Positions 14,145 to 19,845 of a stretch of 19,845 nucleotides of DNA are shown here, piece after piece. This DNA is from JBPOHE01 sp052035915. GTDB lineage: Bacteria; Pseudomonadota; Gammaproteobacteria; Chromatiales; Chromatiaceae. The stretch's first letter is position 1. The number at the start of each line of letters is the position of its first letter. The stretch spans positions 1 through 19,845 of the forward strand of contig JBPOHE010000075.1 of the NCBI GenBank assembly GCA_052035915.1. The letters run 5' to 3'. The translations under genes and the position numbers were made by a program. Under the pieces are notes generated by a model, which saw only the letters and a list, made by a program, of their open reading frames with translations, was not told the DNA's origin and searched no databases.

Positions 14145-15866
14145 ATGAACAAAACATGGTTGGCGATCCTGCTCGGCCTGACCGCCCTCGGCGGCTGTGC
14201 CCAATATACCCAGGTGTACGAGGATGGCGGCAGCGACTATCCAGCGACCACCTCGTCCCCGGTGGATGCCTACGAAGACTCGACCGCCGCGGTGGATTTC
14301 TTTTATGAGCGCCTGGAGCCTTACGGCGACTGGACCCAGGTCGAAGACTACGGCTGGGCCTGGCGCCCCCGCCATCTGAGCCGGGACTGGCGACCCTACA
14401 CCGACGGACGCTGGCTGTGGACCGAGGACGGCTGGAGCTGGGTCTCGGACTGGGAGGATGAATGGGGCTGGGCCACCTTCCATTATGGCCGTTGGTACGA
14501 TTCGCCCCGTTGGGGATGGGTCTGGGTCCCGGGTCTGGTCTGGGCCCCGGCCTGGGTGGAATGGCGCTACGGCGGCGGTTGGGTGGGATGGGCGCCGCTC
14601 CCGCCGCTAAGACACAGGCACAGCGTCTATCTGACCCCCCAGGTCGTGGAGCGTGACATCATCATCGCCCCCGGCCACTTCTGCTTCGTCGAAGACCGCT
14701 ATTTCGTCGAGCCGGGCGTTCACCGTCACATCGTCACCGGCCATCAGAATCATTCCCTGATCCGCATCACCAACAATGTGACCAACTATGTCTATGTCAA
14801 CAACCGGGCGGTGAACCGCAGCTTCGACGCCAGACCCATCGAGAAGCGCCTCGGGCGACCCGTCCCCCGGGTACGCCTTGTCGACCAGGACGCCATCCAT
14901 CCCCAGGGCCAGCGGGACAGGGACCGGGATTGGGATCGTCGCGAACTCCCCGTGTATCGCCCCAGGGTGACAACCAGCCCCGCTCGTACCCAGGCCTGGC
15001 GGGAGGCCCGCCCCAGCAAACCCATGCCGGTTTCTTCCAGCCGGGACCGGGATGCCGATCGGATACCGGAATGGAGTCCTCAGGATCGCACGGATACTTA
15101 TCAACCCCGCCGCGCCGAGCCTGGATCTCCCTCACGCCCGGAATACAAATCTACGGGTTCCGGACGGACACCGCCGCCGTCCGCCTTCATCGACGCCGAC
15201 CAACCTCCGGGTAACCGCGGACAAGCAGACACTTACGGCAGCGATAGCACCCCCCCGAGCCAAAACAACCTCGAGTCCGGGCGCAAATCGAAGCGTTGGG
15301 ACTCGGGGACGGAGTCTTCCGGTTCTTCCACCGCCGGGCCATCGCCCCGGGAACGCCGTTCTCAACCCTACGACAACCCCGAGCCAAGGGAGAAGCCCCC
15401 CACCAGGTGGGAATCGCCCTCCACCCCGGCCCCGGGTATCAGCATCAGCCCGAGAGGGGGCGACAGCTCGGTGCCGATCGTCTCGCCCAGACCTCAGATC
15501 ACCGATCCGGCGACCACCCCCAAAACCTCCACCAGGATCCGGGAGCCGGGCGAGGATCGACCCAACCAGCCCTATTCGCCCTCTTCCTGGTCAAGGGATG
15601 CGTCTCCTTCCTCCAGCGGACCGGCGACCACGGGGTCGAGTCCATCCCGTTGGCCGTCGTCGCGCGGCGTCCAGGACGCCTCTCCCGAGCCAGCCACTCC
15701 CACCAAGCGGGAATCGTCACGACAGATCCAGAGCGCGCCGACAACTGGAGACGGCGGTCAATCCCAGTCTTCCAGCCAACGGAAGAAGTACGAGAGCTCA
15801 GACAAGTCGCCGCCCTCGGGCAACGATTCAGCGGCCAATCCCTGGCGCAGCTTCAAGAGCCAGTGA
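14145..15866 (+). CDS. DUF6600-type outer-envelope lipoprotein
   Basis: A 573-aa exported lipoprotein. The signal peptide MNKTWLAILLGLTALGGC ends in a lipobox with lipidated C18. The N-terminal domain (about 48-170) is extremely Trp-rich and matches the DUF6600 pattern: FFYERLEPYGDW, GWAWRPRHLSRDWRPYTDG, RWLWTEDGWSW, FHYGRWYDSPRWGWVWVPG, WAPAWVEWRYGGGWVGWAPL. A mixed region follows (~180-260, ITNNVTNYVYVNNRAVNRSF). The last ~310 residues are a disordered Ser/Pro/Arg-rich tail with no repeat longer than short motifs. The biological role of DUF6600 is unknown. ATG 14145 has AGGTGAAG just upstream. The 3' end is 12 nt from the convergent oxidoreductase gene, sharing a hairpin. Confidence 0.88.
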   Translation: MNKTWLAILLGLTALGGCAQYTQVYEDGGSDYPATTSSPVDAYEDSTAAVDFFYERLEPYGDWTQVEDYGWAWRPRHLSRDWRPYTDGRWLWTEDGWSWVSDWEDEWGWATFHYGRWYDSPRWGWVWVPGLVWAPAWVEWRYGGGWVGWAPLPPLRHRHSVYLTPQVVERDIIIAPGHFCFVEDRYFVEPGVHRHIVTGHQNHSLIRITNNVTNYVYVNNRAVNRSFDARPIEKRLGRPVPRVRLVDQDAIHPQGQRDRDRDWDRRELPVYRPRVTTSPARTQAWREARPSKPMPVSSSRDRDADRIPEWSPQDRTDTYQPRRAEPGSPSRPEYKSTGSGRTPPPSAFIDADQPPGNRGQADTYGSDSTPPSQNNLESGRKSKRWDSGTESSGSSTAGPSPRERRSQPYDNPEPREKPPTRWESPSTPAPGISISPRGGDSSVPIVSPRPQITDPATTPKTSTRIREPGEDRPNQPYSPSSWSRDASPSSSGPATTGSSPSRWPSSRGVQDASPEPATPTKRESSRQIQSAPTTGDGGQSQSSSQRKKYESSDKSPPSGNDSAANPWRSFKSQ

Positions 15867-15886
15867 GGGGCTGAGACATCAGCCCC
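15867..15886. terminator. Shared bidirectional hairpin between convergent genes
   Basis: GGGGCTGA (15867-15874) pairs exactly with TCAGCCCC (15879-15886) around a GACA loop. It starts right after the lipoprotein stop, and its right arm includes the oxidoreductase stop codon. No strong T-run exists on either side, so termination strength is uncertain. Confidence 0.5.
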
Positions 15887-18029
15887 CCAATCGCCACTGA
15901 TGGTAGCGACCGATCCAACGCAACAAGGCCGCCGGGGCATGGGCTCGCTTCCAGGCCCCGGCGGCGTACTTGTTGGCCTCGGAGAGGGTCGGATAGGTGT
16001 GGACAGTAGAAAGGATCTTGTTGAGTCCCAGGCCATGGCGCATGGCGAGGACGAACTCGGCCAGCAGGTCACCGGCATGCTCGCCGACGATGGTGACGCC
16101 GAGGATGCGATCCCGCCCCGGGCTGGTGAGCACCTTGACGAACCCATGGGCGGTGCCGTCGGCGATGGCGCGATCCAGGTCCTCGAGATCGTAACGGGTG
16201 ACCTCGTGGGCGATCCCCTGCTCTTTGGCGGTCTGTTCGTTGAGGCCGACATGGGCCACCTCGGGATCGGTGAAGGTGGTCCAGGGAATGACCGAGTAAT
16301 CGACGCGAAAGCGCTTGAACTGACCAAAAAGGGCGTTTACCGCCGCGTACCAGGCCTGATGGCCGGCGGCGTGGGTGAACTGATAGGGACCGGCGACATC
16401 GCCGCAGGCGAAGATGTTGGGATAGAGGGTCCGCAGATAGGCGTCGGTTTCGATGGTGCGTTGCGGGCTGAGCGGGATGCCCAGCTCCTCCAGGCCATAG
16501 CCTTGGGTGCGGGCGACCCGCCCCAGGGCACAGAGCAGGACATCGAATTCGAGGTCGTTCTCCCCTTCCCCATGGCGAAGAATGATGTGTTTTGCCTCAC
16601 CGCGACGTTCGCAGCGAATAGGCTGGTGCTCGGTCAGCACACGGATACCGTCCGCCTCCAGCGCCTGGCGGAGCTGGATGGACACCTCCGGATCTTCCTT
16701 GGGCAGCAGGCGGGGGCCCCGTTGCACTAGACTGACCTGGCTGCCCAGACGGGCGAAGGCCTGGGCCAGTTCGCAGCCGATGGGTCCACCACCCAGCACC
16801 ACCAAGCGCCGGGGGAGTTCCTGGAGCCCCCAGAGGCTGTCCGAAGTCAGATAACCGACCTCTTCCAGACCCGGAATCGAAGCTACCTGGGGTTCGGCGC
16901 CGGCGGCGATGACAATGGCCCGAGTGGTAAGGGTGCGCTGTCCGTCCGGGGTGGTGACCTCCACCGTCCAGGGCGAGGTGATGCGGGCCCGACCCTGGAT
17001 CACCTCCACACCGAGGGCGGTGTAGCGTTCCACGGAATCATGGGGCTCGACGGTACGGATGACCCGATGCACCCGGGCCATGACCTCGGCGAAATCGAAA
17101 TCCACTTCAAGCCTTTTGATACCCAGGGCCGCGGCATGGCGGGCCTGATGCAAGAGTTTGGCGCTACGGATGATGGCCTTGGAGGGTACGCAGCCGGTAT
17201 TGAGACAATCCCCGCCCATGCGTTGGCCTTCGATCAGGGTCACCTTGGCCTTGACCGCCGCGGCGATATAGGCCGTCACCAGGCCGGCGGCACCGGCGCC
17301 GATCACCACCAGATTGCGCTCGAAGCGAGGGGGTTTCGGCCAACGGGCGTAGACTCGGCGGGCCTGGATGAGGTTGACCAGACGACGGGCGATGAGGGGG
17401 AAGATCCCCAGCAGGACGAAAGACAACAACAGACCCGGCGCCAGAATCCCCTTCAACCCCTCGAGTTGGGCGAGCTGGGTGCCGGCATTGACGTACACCA
17501 GGGTGCCGGGAAGCATGCCGATCTGACTCACCCAGTAAAAAGAGCTTGCCCCCATGGCCGTAAGACCGAACAACAGATTGATGACGAAGAAGGGAAAGAT
17601 GGGCACCAGTCGCAGGCTGAACAGATACCAGGGTCCGTCCTTGGCCAGACCCGCGTCCACGGCGGCGAGACGCTGACCGAAGCGGCGACGCACCCCGTCC
17701 CGCAAGAGATAACGGGCCACCAGCATGGCGGCGGTCGCCCCGAGACTGGAGGCAAAGGAGACCAACACCAATCCCCAGAGCAGACCGAAGATGGCGCCAG
17801 CGGCCAGGGTCATGATCGCCGCCCCGGGGAGAGACAGGGCGGTAACGGCGACATAGAGCAGGAAAAAGACAGCGCTGCTGAGCAGCGGATGGGCCTCCCG
17901 ATAAGCCACCAGGGCCTGGTGTTGGCTCTTGAGAAAGGCGAAGTCCAGGTAACGACCCAGATCGAGCCAGAAAAAGAGCCCGACGGCCAGGGCCAGGAGG
18001 GCGATGAGGGCGAGGCGTTTGGGGTTCAT
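15879..18029 (-). CDS. VTT/TVP38-domain membrane protein fused to FAD disulfide oxidoreductase
   Basis: A 716-aa inner-membrane flavoprotein. Residues 1-~225 are a TVP38/TMEM64 (VTT, DedA-like) domain of about six hydrophobic segments with SLPGAAIMTLAAGAIFG (66-82) and LRLVPIFPFFVINLLFGLT (139-157). Residues ~237-716 are a class-I pyridine nucleotide-disulfide oxidoreductase resembling mercuric reductase: FAD motif GAGAAG (244-249), redox cysteines C275 and C280 in CLNTGCVPSK, NAD(P)H motif LGGGPIGCELAQAFARLG, and the second FAD site NIFACGDVAGPYQFTHAAGHQ. In the C-terminal active-site motif the His directly before Pro-Thr in glutathione reductase and LpdA is Tyr here (H677-T-Y-P-T-L-S-E). 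ATG 18029 has GGAGAG about 7 nt upstream. It follows the ArsS-like gene by 39 nt, so the two form an operon; an electron-transfer or thiol-redox role next to arsenic chemistry is inference. Confidence 0.93.
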   Translation of the reverse strand: MNPKRLALIALLALAVGLFFWLDLGRYLDFAFLKSQHQALVAYREAHPLLSSAVFFLLYVAVTALSLPGAAIMTLAAGAIFGLLWGLVLVSFASSLGATAAMLVARYLLRDGVRRRFGQRLAAVDAGLAKDGPWYLFSLRLVPIFPFFVINLLFGLTAMGASSFYWVSQIGMLPGTLVYVNAGTQLAQLEGLKGILAPGLLLSFVLLGIFPLIARRLVNLIQARRVYARWPKPPRFERNLVVIGAGAAGLVTAYIAAAVKAKVTLIEGQRMGGDCLNTGCVPSKAIIRSAKLLHQARHAAALGIKRLEVDFDFAEVMARVHRVIRTVEPHDSVERYTALGVEVIQGRARITSPWTVEVTTPDGQRTLTTRAIVIAAGAEPQVASIPGLEEVGYLTSDSLWGLQELPRRLVVLGGGPIGCELAQAFARLGSQVSLVQRGPRLLPKEDPEVSIQLRQALEADGIRVLTEHQPIRCERRGEAKHIILRHGEGENDLEFDVLLCALGRVARTQGYGLEELGIPLSPQRTIETDAYLRTLYPNIFACGDVAGPYQFTHAAGHQAWYAAVNALFGQFKRFRVDYSVIPWTTFTDPEVAHVGLNEQTAKEQGIAHEVTRYDLEDLDRAIADGTAHGFVKVLTSPGRDRILGVTIVGEHAGDLLAEFVLAMRHGLGLNKILSTVHTYPTLSEANKYAAGAWKRAHAPAALLRWIGRYHQWRLGG

Positions 18030-18068
18030 GGCGGGACTCTCCAGTGTCGATAGCGGAAGGAGGCTCGG

Positions 18069-19031
18069 CTAGGCGGCGGCCAGGGCGCCACCGCAACTGC
18101 TCCCCTGGCCGGCGGTGCAACCATAGCAATGAGCGGCCACGCGAATGGGACGATCGCTGAGATCCGCATCGAGCAATTGGGAGAGATGGACCCGCTGTCC
18201 GGTCACCCCCAGGGGCAGCCCCAGCATCTGATTGAAATCGCAATCGTAGACATAGCCCTGCCAATCCACCGAGATGAGGTTGCGGCACATGACCCGATCG
18301 AGATTCTCCTCCCGATGGGCCAGGCGCAGCAGCGAAAGATAGCTGTCGAAACGGCCCTTCGAGAGCAGGGTGCTACCGAAGCGCTTGATCGGCATATTGG
18401 TGAGCACCAACAGGCGGGTGAAGCGGATGCCGTAGCCCTCCTGGAGGTGACGGCGATAGTCCGCCTCCAGACATTCCTGGGCCGGGGGCAGATCCGGGCC
18501 GAGGGGGTTGTACACCAGGTTCAGCGGCAACCCCGGGTCCAGGCCGTAACCCAGGGCATTAAGCCGTTGCAGACCGGCAATGCTCCCCCGAAACACCCCC
18601 CGGCCCCGTTGACGGTCGATATTTTCTTCCAGGTAACAGGGCAGCGAGGCGGTGATCTCCACCCCCTGGGCAGCCAGAAACCCGGCCAGATCCTCCTGCC
18701 CAGGCTCCATAAGGATCGTGAGATTGCAACGGTCGATCACCCGCAGCCCGAGTTCCCGGGCCCGGATCACCAACCAGCGAAAGTGTGGATTCAACTCCGG
18801 CGCCCCGCCGGTCAGGTCGAGGGTGCCCAGGCCCTGACGCTGGGCGAACTCCAGTAGCAGTTCGGCGACCTCCCGGGACATGGATTCACTCCGTTGGGGA
18901 CCGGCATCCACATGACAATGGACGCAGGACTGATTGCAGCGATAGCCGAGATTGGCCTGCAAGATCTCGAGGCGCTGGCGCCGGATGGGGGGGAAGTCCG
19001 TGGCGGCGAGCAAAGGCAGGGTGTCGAGCAT
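18069..19031 (-). CDS. arsS: ArsS-like arsenosugar biosynthesis radical SAM enzyme
   Basis: A 320-aa cytoplasmic iron-sulfur enzyme. The radical SAM cluster motif is CNQSCVHCHVDAGP near residue 40, preceded by LEILQANLGYR as in the TIGR04167 family, and followed by the SAM-binding region LDLTGGAPELNPHF. The C-terminal half has RNLISVDWQGYVYDCDFNQMLGLPL and the family's cysteine-rich end HCYGCTAGQGSSCGGAL, probably binding an auxiliary cluster. ArsS transfers a SAM-derived adenosyl/ribosyl group onto methylated arsenic to build the arsenosugar skeleton (family knowledge). The ATG at 19029-19031 has AGGAGA 7 nt upstream, so the longer upstream frame is rejected. The usual partner ArsM is not in the window; TIGR04283 and TIGR04282 lie 17 kb away at the left edge. 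Confidence 0.93.
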   Translation of the reverse strand: MLDTLPLLAATDFPPIRRQRLEILQANLGYRCNQSCVHCHVDAGPQRSESMSREVAELLLEFAQRQGLGTLDLTGGAPELNPHFRWLVIRARELGLRVIDRCNLTILMEPGQEDLAGFLAAQGVEITASLPCYLEENIDRQRGRGVFRGSIAGLQRLNALGYGLDPGLPLNLVYNPLGPDLPPAQECLEADYRRHLQEGYGIRFTRLLVLTNMPIKRFGSTLLSKGRFDSYLSLLRLAHREENLDRVMCRNLISVDWQGYVYDCDFNQMLGLPLGVTGQRVHLSQLLDADLSDRPIRVAAHCYGCTAGQGSSCGGALAAA

Positions 19032-19230
19032 CAAAACTTCTCCTGAGCGAAGGCCTGGAGGATTCATGAGTGAGATCAGGAATCAATAGCGCCAATGCTA
19101 GTAGATAATCCTCCCGGCGATGAACCTTGTGCTCTTGGGGTTGGCGCCGAGGCCCCGGGGGCGAAGAGGCTACGGCTGTGGCTCCCTCAGGGTAGGCAAC
19201 AAAAGCTGCTCCAGCCGCCTGTCGGCGCTC

Positions 19231-19346
19231 CGGGCCTGGGCGCTTTGGTCTGGTTTTTTGTTCTCAGCAAGAGAACAATACGTCATATTAAGAAGGTATC
19301 GTTCTCTAAAAAAGAACAAAAATTGGCCATTTTCGGTCGATGCCCG
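19231..19346 (+). repeat. GTTCTC-dyad intergenic repeat, copy D
   Basis: It starts CGGGCCTGGGCG and ends TTGGCCATTTTCGGTCGATG followed by CCCG. Dyads lie at 19260-19276 (GTTCTC-N5-GAGAAC) and 19301-19317 (GTTCTC...AAGAAC), 41 bp apart. Same orientation as copies A and B. Confidence 0.8.
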
Positions 19347-19363
19347 AATGATTTAGTGCTGTG

Positions 19364-19429
19364 GGTTGGGCTGGCGAAGGAAGCCCAACATCCGCATCGA
19401 AAGCCGTTGGGCTTCGTCTCAGCCCAACC
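19364..19429. repeat. Nested inverted repeat of GTTGGGCT type
   Basis: Outer arms GGTTGGGCTG (19364-19373) and CAGCCCAACC (19420-19429) enclose inner arms AAGCCCAAC (19381-19389) and GTTGGGCTT (19406-19414). All pairings are perfect, so either strand can fold as nested stems or as two side-by-side hairpins. GTTGGG/CCCAAC palindromes are widespread intergenic repeats in many bacteria. Confidence 0.7.
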
Positions 19430-19486
19430 TAGGAACTGATTTTTCGTCTCCTTCACCTCGGGAATGGGTGTGAGCCTCCGGTCGTT

Positions 19487-19605
19487 CCGGGCATGGGCGG
19501 AAAATAGCCATTTTCTGTTCTTCTTTAGAGAATAATACAGGATTCAATACATGCTTTGTTCTCTATTGGAGAACGGAGAATCGGCCTAAAACGTCCATGC
19601 CCGGG
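19487..19605 (-). repeat. GTTCTC-dyad intergenic repeat, copy E (inverted)
   Basis: Both ends read CCGGGCATGG inward, so terminal inversion is clear in this copy. Dyads are GTTCTTCTTTAGAGAAT at 19517-19533 and GTTCTCTATTGGAGAAC at 19558-19574, 41 bp apart. It ends about 125 bp before the putative integrase start. Confidence 0.82.
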
Positions 19606-19729
19606 AGCGATGAAGGGCAAACGAGCCAGCCCTGATGACTACACAGTGCCCGCAAGCGAATATTGCCCAAGTGAAGGCAGCCAGTTACTATCTGAGCCAC
19701 ATCAAGGACATCAAAGGCAGATTGCAGAG

Positions 19730-19845
19730 ATGAACCCGATTGGGACAGGCCGCCGTGAGGCCCATGTCCCCGTAAACACGGACCAGATCGTCGGCGGCTC
19801 CAGGTTGCTCGGCGAGATGCGCGACCTCATCCGCCGCAAGCATTA
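19730..19845 (+). CDS. N-terminus of an integron-type tyrosine recombinase (partial)
   Basis: The frame from ATG 19730 is open to the window edge (38 codons). The last residues, SRLLGEMRDLIRRKH, match the start of the SAM-like N-terminal domain of IntI-type integrases, where the pattern is LLxxxRDxIRxKHYSxRTE. The first ~20 residues (MNPIGTGRREAHVPVNTDQI) are a variable leader. An in-frame ATG at 19610 also exists, but its intervening sequence lies directly after the repeat and looks non-coding. A weak purine-rich GCAGAG precedes the chosen start. Only 38 residues are visible, so no catalytic residue can be checked; other phage-type integrases with the same N-terminal fold remain possible. 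Confidence 0.55.
   Translation, partial: MNPIGTGRREAHVPVNTDQIVGGSRLLGEMRDLIRRKH

Larger units (their letters stand above)
19032..19729. other. Repeat-rich gap between arsS and the putative integrase
   Basis: About 700 bp with no convincing gene. It holds GTTCTC repeat copies D (19231-19346) and E (19487-19605) in opposite orientation, separated by a nested inverted repeat (19364-19429). The arsS promoter should lie between 19032 and about 19130; I see no clear hexamer pair. Confidence 0.6.

Noticed and set aside
17040..18053. Plus-strand open frame opposite the VTT domain
   Set aside because: Gln/Gly/Asp-rich shadow of a hydrophobic GC-rich gene; no motif and no ribosome site.
19364..19429. 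A bona fide attC site
   Set aside because: The RYYYAAC and GTTRRRY-like boxes are only 30 bp apart and the outer arms are in the wrong order; a common GTTGGG palindrome explains it better.
4194..19605. GTTCTC repeats as a CRISPR array
   Set aside because: The copies are kilobases apart, in both orientations, with no regular spacers and no cas genes.

Overview
The window is GC-rich bacterial DNA. Its gene content points to a gammaproteobacterium, most likely a sulfur-metabolising member of Chromatiales or a relative; this is inference from gene families, since there is no rRNA or other strong marker. The anchors are ffh next to a ypjD-type inner-membrane gene (a classic gammaproteobacterial neighbourhood), a sigma-54 two-component system beside a TauE/SafE-type anion permease, and arsenosugar-type genes at both ends of the window.

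Layout, left to right. (1) 215-1854: two overlapping genes for glycosyltransferase-fold proteins of the rSAM/arsenosugar-associated families TIGR04283 and TIGR04282. The second runs 261 bp into the convergent ypjD-like gene. (2) 1594-3960: the ypjD-like gene and ffh, divergently transcribed. (3) 3961-4613: a gene-free stretch made of palindromic repeats. (4) 7434 down to 4614: a histidine kinase and an NtrC-type sigma-54 response regulator, separated by 1 nt. (5) 7713-10467: a divergent operon of a Usp-like protein, a small membrane protein and a TauE/SafE permease fused to two Usp domains. It is preceded by a well-spaced -24/-12 promoter and two TTGCA-N3-TG(C/T)AA dyads, the arrangement expected if the neighbouring regulator controls it. 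(6) 11084-12822: two unrecognised genes. (7) 13102-15866: a secreted or anchored Pro/Tyr/Arg-rich protein and a divergent DUF6600 lipoprotein. (8) 19031 down to 15879: an operon of an ArsS-like radical SAM enzyme and a membrane VTT-domain/FAD disulfide-oxidoreductase fusion. (9) 19730 to the right edge: the first 38 codons of what looks like an integron-type tyrosine recombinase.

The most unusual non-coding signal is a family of five ~105-119 bp intergenic elements (4194, 10726, 12945, 19231 and 19487). Each carries two 17-bp GTTCTC-N5-GAGAAC-like dyads 40-41 bp apart, and the better-preserved copies have CCGGGC-type inverted ends. Two of the five lie between convergent 3' ends, which argues for a small non-autonomous repeat or a transcript-end structure rather than ordinary operators. 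The most interesting functional unit is the two-component system with its putative target, a Usp-gated anion permease operon.
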